From Oryzias latipes (Eukaryota > Chordata > Actinopteri > Beloniformes > Adrianichthyidae): a stretch of DNA of 64,000 nucleotides. The stretch covers positions 21,174,184 through 21,238,183 of the forward strand of contig NC_019867.2 of assembly GCF_002234675.1 (NCBI RefSeq), read 5' to 3'. A model generated the notes under the pieces. The model did not search any database, was not told the origin of the DNA, and worked only from the letters and a program-made list of their open reading frames with translations. This document shows, piece after piece, positions 53,870 to 64,000 of this stretch. Made by a program: the position numbers and the translations under genes. The stretch's first letter is position 1. Every line of letters begins with the position of its first letter.

Positions 53870-54490
53870 AGATATTAAGTCATCGTTATTTAATAACCAT
53901 TTACTCTTAAATGCTCATAAGACAGAAACAGTGATTTTTTTTTTGCCCCAGAAAACACAATCCCTTCCATCAAACAGCACCTTGATTCTCTGAGTTCCCC
54001 CTTCCAATCGACTGTCAGCTTGGGGTGTTGTTTTTTAAATCTCTATCTTTGGAAGGACACTCTACTCAATTGTCAAAAATTGTATTTATGATCTGAGGAA
54101 TTTGTCAAAAATAAAACACATCTCATCCAGATCTGACCTGAAGATTATTATTCAAGCTTTTTTCTTCATGTTTAGATTACTGTATATCACTTTTTTCCCC
54201 TTTTTTAACAAAAGCTCTTTAAAAACGTTCAAAATTCTGCAGGAAAGGATTTTAACAGGAGCCAATAAACAAGCACACATAACTCCATTACTGACCTCTT
54301 TACATGGGCTCCCAGTTAAAGTTAGAATTGATTTTAAAATTTAACTTCTAGTTTTCAGAGCCTTGCAAAGATAAACTCCCAAATACATTGGTGACCTTAC
54401 AAATTAAACATTTCAAAAACCCGCTATGAAACCAGAGGAGACCTTGCAATTCTTGAATTTTTGGAACAAACTGGAATGGAATAACTGAGA
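53870..54490 (+). mobile_element. Decayed L2-type LINE fragment
   Basis: It parallels the L2 copy at 44075-44760: CATAAGACAGAAACAGTG, then a frame at 54102-54344 with SRSDLKIIIQAF, ILTGANKQAHITPLL and SLHGLPVKVRIDFKI, then ACCAGAGGAGACCTTGC. Stops and short deletions are frequent. Confidence 0.75.
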
Positions 54491-55840
54491 ATAAATCAAA
54501 TTTTGCTTCGATTGATATTTTCTGCCTTTATTTATGTGAATAGATTTAGCTTTAATGTTTTCTGTTAAAAGTGGGAAAAAATGTATCTGATAAAACAAGA
54601 ACAATTTGTCAGAATTGAAATCTTTTTTAGCAAACCCACATTTTGTGGTTGTTGCTTCTCAAAAAAACATTTTGTGCAGAAGTCATATCTGTCTTTTCGT
54701 AATCAAGAAGCAAAAAAGATACGAAAAAATAATTACACAGTTGTTATTTAAATCTTCTAAGTAACCACATTTGTCCTGAACTGACCCACATATGAGGAGT
54801 AATTGGACTGACTAGATTTGAGCAATCTGATAGTTTTAGATGAAAAGTGATGTTTGCACTGCTGCTCATTTGTGACAGTTGCTCTTTGTGCCTGTAGAAT
54901 TACAAAGAGTTGAGTTTATTGGTGAGCATGAACTGACAGCAGATGTGAACAAAATTATTTGCATCTCTGCAACTCTGTGACAAATGCACGACCTGGATGT
55001 ACCCTGCCCCCAGGACAGAACCTAACTCGGAATAAATCAGGGCCAGGTCAATCATTCCAGCCTGACTGAGACTGTCCAGATTCTGCCCATTTTGAGGTCA
55101 AAACTCTGGTTTCACTAGAATCAGTCACGTTTTCCACTTCCAAAAATCAATTGCTTCAGTATTGCCTGAAGAGCCAAACGTCTGACAAGACAAATTTGTT
55201 TCATGGGGATGAAGCATTAAATGGAGGGCAAGGGGCATCTGTAATCACATTTTGGAGGGAAAAAAGAGCAGCAGGGATAATCTACAGAGAGCAAGCACAA
55301 CCAGGGGAAATAACTGCCAGCAGATTATGTGGAATGCACTACACAAGTTCAAGCCTGAATCCCATAAAGAATAAGGTCAGATTAGGATAAAAGTCCTAAG
55401 GACTGAATCCATAAATAGAACAGGTGTGGAGAAGCTTAAGTAACAGATGTGGGCTGGATCCACAGTGGCTGCCCCCAGATATTCAAAACAGGCCTGTCAA
55501 AGAATGATGGGTGGCAGATGCAAACAGGGTTTGACAGTTTATTTAGGAACTGTCTGTTTAACGAATCAGCAAAAAAAGAGGTTCATGTTCACTTAGACTG
55601 GGGAGAGATGCACTTTTAAGCAGCTGGAGATGAAAAAGTTTAAGCTCTTGAAGGGGGAGTCGAAGCCTCCATAGAGGACATGAATTTGAACAGTATAGAA
55701 AGTGGAGAAAAACTTGTGTGTAAACAATCCAGTTTGCACTTTCATGTGGTTTTCAACTGCATCAAATGTTACATTGGTTTTCCTGACTCATTTTATTCTG
55801 CAGTAGAGTCACTCGTGAGGGATTGTGAAACCAAGAAAGG
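54491..55840. other. Intergenic, no gene seen
   Basis: No exon or transposon was recognised. The last part is probably upstream regulatory sequence of lrrc75b. Confidence 0.4.
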
Positions 55841-55841
55841 C

Positions 55842-55863
55842 GGGTGGGTGGGTGGGTGGGGGT
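55842..55863 (+). repeat. (GGGT)n tract, G-quadruplex candidate, upstream of lrrc75b
   Basis: Four or five GGGT units followed by GGGGG lie about 360 bases before the lrrc75b ATG. Four G runs of three or more, spaced by one base, can form a compact G-quadruplex. A promoter role is only inferred. Confidence 0.6.
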
Positions 55864-56218
55864 CTGGAAGCTGTGATAGGTCGGACCCTCCACGTTACAC
55901 AAACCCAAACAGCAGCGTAAAGCAGAGAGGATGAAGTGGCCGGTTCGCCTTCATTATCATCCGAGTCGGGCACACGTATTCCACGGACGGAGAGGTGTAA
56001 ATTGTGCTCGGGTGCACGAGAGGGGGCAAATGAATCTGACCGCTGTGGAATAATCCTCTGCAAGGTTCTCCAGCGCAAATACTACGGCGCTGTCCTCCCC
56101 ACCGAGGAGCATCCAGACAGGAAGCACACAGGCTCGTGTCCTTTTGTTAAATGTTCTAGTAGCATCCCTGACACCATCTGCATCCGCGCGGCGACGACAA
56201 CAACAACAACAATCTAGC

Positions 56219-59200
56219 ATGGGCTCCAGACTGAGCAGGCAGAACAGCCTGGACAACGAGAATTTCTCCAAGAAGCGACGCAAGCTTCTGCGCGGCGCCG
56301 GAGAGAGCGACAGGGGCAGGCGGAGCGGCGGAGATTTTTTGTTTGCACTGATGCTGAAATCGGACAAACTGCCGGGGATGCTGCGGAGGACGAACCACAG
56401 CCCCTACATGAGGCGAGTGGCGTGGATTAAGGAGATCCAGAAGCTGCTGCGACAGCGCCGGATGGAGCAGGCGACCGACGTGCTCAGATTGCTGAGAAAG
56501 GTAAGGTCAGCGATGAACGTGCGCTTCTGCACGCGCAGGTTGCAGGTGGAGGAGACACAGTTGGGGGAACTGTTGATGGAGAGTTTATTTGTCTCCTGCA
56601 AACATGTCATCCTCTGACCTTTGACCTGGGTCCACCCTGGCCCACTGGGTGACTCCAAAATTATGGTTTGTCCTCTTGAGTCATTTCCTCTTTGTGTGGA
56701 AAGTAGGCCACTCTAAGGAGCTGTGTGCCTGACACTGCTTCACTGAGCATGTGACTCACAGCCACGTTCACTCTGTTGTGTGTAGACGCGCAGTGTTGAC
56801 ATTGGATCCAAAGGATAGCTTGCTCTCCAAATGCAGAACTGCACACTGTGTCACTGCATTACCCCACATTTCACTGACTCTAATGTGATCTGGATATTTC
56901 CACACGCATGTGTACAGAAATAGTCTCTCCTTCAAGCCCCCAGCATCCATCTGCCTTTGTTCTTCCCTCTCCAGTCCCACCCCTCCTTAGGCTGTTCTCC
57001 TGCTCCCACATTAACCCCCCTTTCCCTCTCTTTAAGCAGCAACAATGTAAAAAATAAGCCCTGGAGTTTAGTTTTTTCCATGTGAAATGAGATATTATTC
57101 TACAGTGTTTTTCACTCTTATTTACAAGGATGAAAAAGGAAATTGGGCCTCTGTCAGTGTTTTCAGTGACTTTTTTTGTTGTTGCCTCACAGCTGTAAAC
57201 AAACCATCTCTTACTGTTGTGCATACTTTATGCTATTTCATTTATTTACTAACTGAATCCAAACTACATTTTCTTTTATCTTGAGATTGTTCTTAATACA
57301 GCAAAACAAACTCATTTTTCCCATTTATGTGACTTGCTGATGAAAGATCCACTTTTATGGAAATTGTGTTTTTGGTGTTTTTAACATGTTGTTCTGGAAT
57401 TTTTCTCATGATGGAGGACATATCTTAAGCAAATTTCACTGAATTTCTGCATTTCTGAGTACCGGTATTTCTTTATTCAAATTGTAAAAAAAAAGGCTGT
57501 TGGAAAAAGCTTGTAGGTGTGACATAGAGGCTTCAATGCCCTGCCAAAAGCTCCCTGCTCTGCTCCATTCTAATGCATCGACCTGTAAACAAATAGATCC
57601 ACATATGTCTTCGTTTTCCTCGTCTGAGCTGGCATCTGGCTCAAAACTGTACAGCTGGATAACTCCAATATTGCTAGCCATTTTTGTTGCACTGATAATG
57701 TAGGTTGAGGTGTGACGGGCTGTAAGCTAGCGGGAGAGAGTGTAAACAAATAGATGATGGGAAGTAGTGGCAGGCTTACTCCACACCAGTGGTCCTGCCA
57801 ACAACTCAGAGGCAAATTCTTGATGAACTCCTGCCACTTAGCAAAAAACTATTTCCTAGAAAAAGACCACTGGCAACACTTTGACAGTAGATAAACGGAG
57901 TGAGACTTAAAGTTCCCTTTAAGCCTACATACATTTTTATAGGATATAACATTTTGTTTTACTTCATTTTCATAATTAGTATATAACATTGGTATTCATA
58001 GTGCTTCAACATTGTCACATTGGCACTCTCCCTTTATTCTATCCTTTATATTTTTTGCTTTTTCTTTTACATTGGATATTTCTTGCATTGCATTAAGCCC
58101 AGCTTTCTTTGCCAGCATCACAACAGAACATAGACATTCTAGACGTGACCTAGAGCTTGTTATATCCAATTACACATAGTGAACAATGCTGGGTTCTAAT
58201 TAGCAGCTTGTTTTGGAAGCCTTTTTCTCACCTGTTAGTGCATAACTTTAAAATGGAGAGATTAGGTGCCCGCATTAAAAGTGTAATAGCCACCACAAAC
58301 ATCTCCTCTCAGGGAGAGCCCTCTCAGCTGTCGAGCAATCTAATGATAATTATTATAAAGTCACGATACAGGAGAGTAGAGCCAGCGTTATCAACACGTG
58401 GTGATAAACTATTATGCTAGACTTCATGACAGCCACATCCCAGGGAACATGGGCTTCATCTCCCTGCGTTAGCTCTACTTTGATTAAATGAGCTCCACTT
58501 TGTTATATCTTGCACTGCAAGCAGGTAGAATAGATGTATAAGATTATGTCCTGTGAATATTCAAGCCTTTTCTTTTACACCTAATTTGCTCTGCTCCAGA
58601 TCAATGTTCTTCTCCAGATTTTGGAAGGAAGCCTTGTTTCATATCATGCTTGCAAATGACAATTGATCATGTCTAAACACGGACAAGGGATATTTTTATA
58701 TGTTTAGCACATCAGATGAGCAAAAGCTGCTTCTCCTACGGTTTAGGTTCAGTCTGTGTTTTAAGATAAAATAACAGTTTATTGCATTTTTTCATGTAAA
58801 GCATTGGAAGTTTTCTTTGGCAGCTCTCAAGCCAGAGTGAATTACAGATGGACAACAGAAAAAACAACAAACACTAACAAGGACCATAAACAAAAATGAG
58901 GAAGAAAATTTAAGAAAAGAGAAGAGTAAAAAGATATGCGTGACTCGCAGAGACAGGATGCAGTCATAACCACATGTTATTGCAGTGTCTCAACTTTTCA
59001 TTATTGCACTGTTGTCTTTATGTCATGTTTGGGGCATATTGCGCTTGTTAATTGTTAACAGTTCATTGTTCATTGTACTTAGTGTCCCAGCTGGTAAGAA
59101 CTTAAAATAGACCAAATGAATAAAATGTGTGGCAGCGAGGATTATTCCCTTTACTTTGTTGTGTGGTTCAGTTCAGTCTCCCCTCTCTTATGTCCTGTGC

Positions 59201-62200
59201 TAACATTCTGACTTAAGCTGGGAAGAAGCTGTGGTGTGTGTTTGAGTGCTTTTATATGGAGTCCCAAATTGCTCATAATTAAAAAAATAAATAAGACCTT
59301 GTGCAGTCACACAATCAACCAATAAATTTCTCATAAATATATAAAAAGATAATAAAATTGTGAAAAACCTGCACACAGCCATTACATTGATACATTTTAT
59401 TCATTTTGCTTTAAAAACTTGTTCATTATTTTAAAACAGCATTTAAAATATTCATTTTTAATCATGTTGACTATTATTATAATTCTATGACTTTTATAAG
59501 AAACTCGGATTTCAAAATCAATTGTTCCAAAGTGTTGTCTTTTTTTCAGAATTACTTATTTTTTTATTTATTTCATGATAAGCTTTTTCAGCAGAATTAG
59601 TCTGTCCGTCAATTAGTGAAAGTGGGTCGGATCTAAACCCACATTGGCTGATCCCTTGAAATCGACTCGTATTCCTAGGCCTGACAGAGACCTGCTGCAG
59701 GATGGTGAGCCAGCCTCCTTGGGCCTCTTGAAACTTATAATATTTTTTTATTTGAATCGAGGCAATAATTATAAATCAGTCCCCCTGTTTTTTTTCTTCC
59801 CTCTTGGGTCAACGCGGGACAGCAACTTTTCAAACCCGGTCAGAGAGAGATGGAAACACTGAAACATCAAGACGCAGCTTTCACTGCGGGAGCCTAAGCT
59901 GAGATTTTCTCAAAATTATGTCTTTTTTTTGTGGCAGAACAGAGCCGGAAAAAGGGTTAGGATTAGGCCAACACGTGCTAACAACATTAGCCTTGAATGA
60001 ACATAAAATCCCTGCGGTCAATGCCACAATCTGCATTTTGGCTGCACGTAAATAGATGGGAATAACATCAGCTTTGATTTTGTCTGGACACGACTAGTAA
60101 CACAAATCCGCGTGATTGTTTGTCCTTGGGGACACAGTTCTACCGGAGGACATGGTTCTCCTGAGTCCGGCAGCTTGCTTACACAGAGTGGCGGGACGTG
60201 ACCGTGGTCCGAAGCCTCCCCCGGATCGCACACGTAACAAAGCAGCACCCTCCCCTGTCCGCAAACACAAAGCCACAAGTCCAGCTGGTCTGCTCAGAGG
60301 CACGGTTCGCTCGCACGGAGCAGCCAGTTGGTCCTGTTTGCGCTCCAAAGCTTTCTCTAGAGCAAAACACCATCTATGCATGATGTAAAACCAGAGCAGT
60401 AGAGACCCACGATCGGAAAGAATTGTTTATGTGGACCACGTTAGATCAACAGTCGGCATAACCCACCTATCTTGATCGGAAAGAAATTTTGATCAGAATG
60501 AGTCTGATTGGGGCAGAGTATTCCAAATGGCGTGTTTACATGACGCATTTTTATTCCAATCAGGCATTCATTCCAATTACTTTTGTCCATGTAAACACAG
60601 CTACGGATATATACAACTGTGCATAGTAATTAAATGTTGGAGTGAACTGGTCACATGATGTAAGTCTGGTCACTGATGGCGCCCCATCAAATGTCAGAAA
60701 GAAGGCAGGTGTTGCCACAAAATTTAGGCAGCCAAACAGGAAAAGATTCTTGTACATGTCATTGTGTTTTGCACACTTGAATGACAGTAAATGTGTTGCT
60801 GCACAGGATTTGAATCCTGACATTGATGGCCGGGTGAAGTTTCAGGAGAGAAAGGGAGGTTAACTCCAAATTCTTGTTATGTTCGCAAATGTTTGAAAGT
60901 TTAATTTAGTTTAATTTTTCATTGATCTGCCCATTTTGATTTTAGGAAGGGTGTTTAATTTTTTTATGTAGCCTACTCTTGAGTTTACTATCAGGATTGC
61001 TTCAGTGTCAGATGTAAAATATTCAGTCTGTGTAAAATTGAATAAAGCAATTTTTTAAAAGTGAAATGCATTTTATTTGAGATCTATTGGCCTCTGTGAA
61101 TGAATGTGTAATAATAAGTTATTAGGCTACTGTGTTGGTTGAGGCATTTTTTCCAACTGCTAAAAAACAAAAACAAATCTACAGAAAACAAGCTGACCAT
61201 AGGTTATTTTGCTTTTATTTTACTGGTCCTGCCCACTTGAGATCAGACGGGTTGAATGTGGGCCCGAACCAAAATGAGTTTGACACTCCTGGTCTAGGTG
61301 GATGGAAGATTACAACCTATGTTTTGATGATCATTTGCAGCAAAGCTTTTCTCTTTCGTGGTGGTGTTTCCAAACCAAGCTGTTTGTCTGATGGTGAGGA
61401 TGCTTTCAACAAGCCCCCTGTAGGCTTAGATGAGGGTCTAGCACTTGAGTCCAGCCTTATTCAGCATCCTGATGAAGGCCACTCTTTCTTCACTGTGACA
61501 CCAGTGTTTCTTTCTCACCTGAGGCTGTCTGTGATATTCAGACCCAGAAACCTGTGGCAGATGGTCCGCTTTCCTTCTTTAATCTATGATTATTTCTGTT
61601 GTTTTTTTAAAGGTCATTTTCCTCGCCGTAGATAGTAATCCTGCTCACCAGGTCTCTTTATGCGTCTCTGAATGCGTCTCTTTATGCAGACTCGTCCCCT
61701 CTTCTGATGAAACCGAGGACAGTTGTGTCGTCTACATACTTAATGATGATGTTGTTGTTGTCTGGGGAGATGCAGGTGTACAGTGAAAATAGCTTTGGAC
61801 TGAGGCAGCACCCCTGTGGAGTTTCTGTGCTTACTCTCAGCTCTGCAGAAACCTTCTTTCCCATCCTCACCACCTTTGGTCTGTCCATTAGGAAGTCCAG
61901 GATCCAGTTTTGGGGGGTGTTGGTACTCCCAGTTCAGTGAGTTTGGCAGTTAGCTTCCACGGCCTGATGGTAATAAAGGCGGAGCTGGAAAACGGGAACA
62001 ATAACCGAGCATAGGTGTTCTTAGTTTCCAGATGTTGGAGGGTGGAGTACCTGATAAGTTGGGGCGGTAGGGAAACTGGCAGAGGTCTGCTGATTTGCCG
62101 ACCCAGGAGTTGATGTGTGTCTGTTCCAACCTTGCCAGACTCTCATTGCTGCAGTAGTGAGAGCAACAGGTCTTGGGTTGTTCAGCGTTGCGACGAGGAC

Positions 62201-63517
62201 CAGTGCGATCACAGAGGACTTGAAGATTCGAACTTGTTGAACTCATTAGAAAGGGAGCTGGTGATGGGGAGCCGCATGCCTCCCACTCATAGTGTCTATA
62301 ATAATAAATGCTGAACTATTTTGAAGAAAAACAAAGAATGTGTATGTAGATGTGTGTCCAGGCTGTATGAGCAGACCGTATGGAGCATCTCTTAGGCTTT
62401 TTCTTCTCTAATTAAAGTTGTAAAGACAGCATAAGAGCTTACCTCATTAGGAATTTGAAGGTGGACACATTGATAAGTACAGCTTGGTACTCTCAGCTAT
62501 ACAGCTGAGTACTTCTTGTTTCAAAAAGTACTTGTCTTCTTGTACAACACTTGGTATTTTTTGTTGCAAATCTTTTGGGATTGTATCATATTTTCTGTCT
62601 TTTCTATCAAACGCACATACAGTAGAGTTGCCATTTTTAGCCCAGTTGACCTCAAATCAGTTACATTCAGTTTGTTTCATACCAGCTTAGTTTATGGGAA
62701 TTGAATATGTTTCAAACTATTTTAGTTCAGTTAAAATTAGGTTAAATTTTGCATATTTATATACATACACATACGTTTTCAATTCAAATTGAGGTAATCT
62801 GAAGGTTGAAAAACTGTAAACAAAAAGCATCAAACAGAATGGAAAAAACTAATGTCATTAAAACAATACAAGTAAATAAGAATAATTTAGCATTTTTGTT
62901 TGGTTTTTCTGATTTATTCATATTTCTTAAATAACAACCTAAGTATCACTTTTAAATATCTATGATAAGAGAAATATGACAACTCCTTGGATTAGAACCC
63001 AATGTTGTGTGATTGGATTAGAAAAAAAAACATCCCAGCCAAAGTTTTCACTTCACTACTGAAAGATTCGGGTGATTTCATGTTTTTATGTAAACATTAA
63101 ATGTGCTGTGGTGACTTGGAAAATGCAGTTTGACACTTAGTTTTTATGCTGTGCCATTCCCTGAGATTTCCCTGTCCAGCTGTAGATGAAAGCCTCCTTT
63201 TTATGAATATTTGAAGCAAACCACTCCTTTCATCTTCCCAATTTAGAGTTAGGGTACCCTTATGCAGCAGGTACATAAGGCGTTTCTGGCCCTTACTTCT
63301 ATTTGTATGCTTCTTTTTCATGTGCAATATCTTTAACATTGTTTCAGAGATATATGTTCAGTTCCTTGTATTTTTTATGCTTTGACAGGATCTGGGGTTG
63401 GAAGGCACATCCCTGAATGACATCCTGTACAAAAACGCTGCCTTCCTAAATCTAGTGGACCCGATCTCACACGAACTTCTGGTCGGCTTAGCTCGAGAGA
63501 TGCAGTGTCCGAAAAAG
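56219..63517 (+). CDS. lrrc75b: Leucine-rich repeat-containing protein 75B, first two coding exons
   Basis: Exon 1 is 56219-56500 (94 codons) and exon 2 is 63389-63517 (43 codons), both in phase 0 with consensus GT-AG sites. The gene continues beyond the window. The start is MGSRLSRQNSLDNENF: Gly2 with Ser6 fits an N-myristoylation signal, and the upstream frame is open but lacks an ATG. YMRRVAWIKEIQKLLRQRR and DLGLEGTSLNDILYKNAAF, then LVDPISHELL and MQCPKK, match the N-terminal region shared by LRRC75A and LRRC75B. The wording is closer to LRRC75B, as is the neighbourhood, since human LRRC75B lies beside GGT1. The leucine-rich repeats themselves would be encoded downstream. The molecular function is poorly known; a membrane-associated signalling role is inferred. 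Confidence 0.9.
56501..57435 (+). other. lrrc75b intron 1, proximal part
   Basis: No repeat or RNA gene was recognised in this part of the 6.9 kb intron. Confidence 0.4.
57436..57860 (-). pseudogene. Decayed P2RX7-C-terminal-like reading frame
   Basis: The minus-strand frame (57681-57436) starts MASNIGVIQLYSFEPDASS and continues DEENEDICG and LQVDALEWSRAGSF. This pattern (YxFEPD, acidic stretch, VDALEW) is like the start of the cysteine-rich P2RX7 C-terminal-type domain found in many stand-alone fish genes and transposon-associated copies. The expected EWCxCGxC cysteines are lost here. No start-to-stop gene structure is evident, so this looks like a degenerate repeat-borne copy inside the lrrc75b intron. 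Confidence 0.4.
57861..59250 (+). other. lrrc75b intron 1, no element recognised
   Basis: AT-rich intron sequence without a recognisable repeat or RNA gene. Confidence 0.4.
59254..59900. mobile_element. Partial copy of the long-inverted-repeat element
   Basis: TGGAGTCCCAAATTGCTCAT is followed by AATCAACCAATAAATTTCTC and GTGAAAAACCTGCACAC, which retraces the left arm at 3572-4000 with substitutions. The later part (GGTCAGAGAGAGATGGAA) resembles 9268-9286. Only one arm is present. Confidence 0.6.
59930..60603 (-). mobile_element. DNA-transposon family copy B
   Basis: 60410-60603 is the reverse complement of the left end of copy A (32746-32960), ending TCCATGTAAACACAGCTA. The match continues to about 60300 (CGGAGCAGCCAGTTGGTCCT). 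Left of that it resembles copy C (43165-43330). The opposite end is not clear. Confidence 0.55.
60640..61291 (+). mobile_element. hAT transposon remnant
   Basis: The frame at 60642-60863 contains WSHDVSLVTDGAPSNVRKKAGV, resembling the TDGAPxM segment of hAT-type transposases that precedes a catalytic block. About 400 bases later AACCAAAATGAGTTTGACAC and TCCTG form a terminal end: its reverse complement starts CAGGAGTGTCAAACTC, a known hAT-type terminus. Most of the transposase is deleted. Confidence 0.5.
61350..62080 (-). mobile_element. Non-LTR reverse transcriptase fragment (CR1/L2/Rex1 group)
   Basis: The minus-strand frame 61888-61682 shows TPQGCCLSPKLFSLYTCI and IIIKYVDDTTVLGFI, the PQG and (Y/F)xDD blocks of a non-LTR reverse transcriptase. 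Adjacent sequence on both sides (61523-61570 and 61880-62045) keeps the expected order of such a LINE on the minus strand. It is fragmented and inactive. Confidence 0.7.
62081..63388 (+). other. lrrc75b intron 1, distal part
   Basis: Nothing recognisable was found before the exon 2 acceptor TTTGACAG at 63381-63388. Confidence 0.4.
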
Positions 63518-64000
63518 GTCAGTTATGACAACCACAAAAAAGTTTAAAAAAAATCTATTTAAATTTGATCCATTTAAAACATGTTTAGTTTGGGATCTAG
63601 TACAGATTGCAGAATTTTGTGAAAAAAATGATTCACAAAAAATGGAAGAACAAAATATCTCCAAAGCAAAAATGAGAATGTATCAACAGCTTATGTGGTG
63701 ATGTTTGTAAAAGAGCAGTGACGGAGCTTCAGCAACATAGTTAATAAAGTGATTTAGCAGTGTCTACTTGTGACTGTGTTGAATCTCGCCTTCCCTGGCT
63801 GCTTCCTGCCCTCCACCCCCCTACATCCCATTATGTACTCGCATGTGATTAGATTTTCTTGCTCCAACAAGGAAACGAAATTGAGTTTTGCTCAGGACCA
63901 GATCTGGGTTTCAGTAGCACAATGAGACAATGTTTATTGTTCATATAAAACACATTAAAAGTTATGTTTGAGATTAATTAAAAAATGTTTTTAATCACTG
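63518..64000 (+). other. Start of lrrc75b intron 2
   Basis: The donor GTCAGT at 63518 opens the next intron, which runs to the window edge. No further exon is seen. Confidence 0.7.

Noticed and set aside
56144..56218. N-terminal extension of lrrc75b
   Set aside because: The frame is open but has no ATG, and the Met-Gly start at 56219 matches the family.

Overview
The window is vertebrate nuclear DNA, almost certainly from a teleost fish. Genes are split into short exons with GT-AG introns, the background is AT-rich, and the space between exons is filled with fish-type transposons. The exact species cannot be read from the sequence. Three host genes are present: anapc5 (+, 21848-29678, 17 exons, complete), ggt1 (-, 36573-46192, 12 coding exons, complete) and the first two coding exons of lrrc75b (+, 56219-63517, running off the right edge). 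The ggt1/lrrc75b pair is also adjacent in human 22q11.23, so that neighbourhood looks conserved.

Layout. 1-12.4 kb is a gene-free repeat field: a short MITE, a CR1/L2-type LINE remnant split by a 2.1 kb element with ~440 bp terminal inverted repeats, a minisatellite whose units flip orientation, several fold-back repeats, piggyBac-like MITEs, a tRNA-derived SINE, and a 1.1 kb hAT element with a perfect 8-bp target duplication. 12515-20908 is a nearly intact, very young Ty3/gypsy LTR retrotransposon on the minus strand. Its LTRs differ by one base in 792 by eye, it has a tRNA-His-type primer site, and its gag and pol are linked by a UUUAAAC slippery site followed by a pseudoknot that can be drawn from the sequence. 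Its gag carries one in-frame TGA. anapc5 follows, with a Tc1 copy in intron 12 and a Penelope-like tail in intron 9. 30.5-35.1 kb is a cluster of L1 3' ends in both orientations nested with DNA transposons.

ggt1 carries an L2 LINE in its large intron 4, itself interrupted by other repeats. 47.8-53.8 kb is a 5'-truncated L1 with a 17-bp target duplication, inserted into an older repeat. It has a very long, extremely G-rich 3' UTR, and is itself interrupted by a 135-bp insert holding a hammerhead-ribozyme-like motif. The 6.9 kb first intron of lrrc75b contains a decayed P2RX7-C-like reading frame, copies of repeat families seen elsewhere in the window, a hAT remnant and a non-LTR RT fragment.

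Host roles: anapc5 encodes a scaffold subunit of the anaphase-promoting complex, ggt1 a cell-surface glutathione-cleaving enzyme, and lrrc75b a leucine-rich-repeat protein with a probable N-myristoylation signal. They do not form a pathway together. The strongest candidates for something new are the gag-pol frameshift signal and the hammerhead-like insert.
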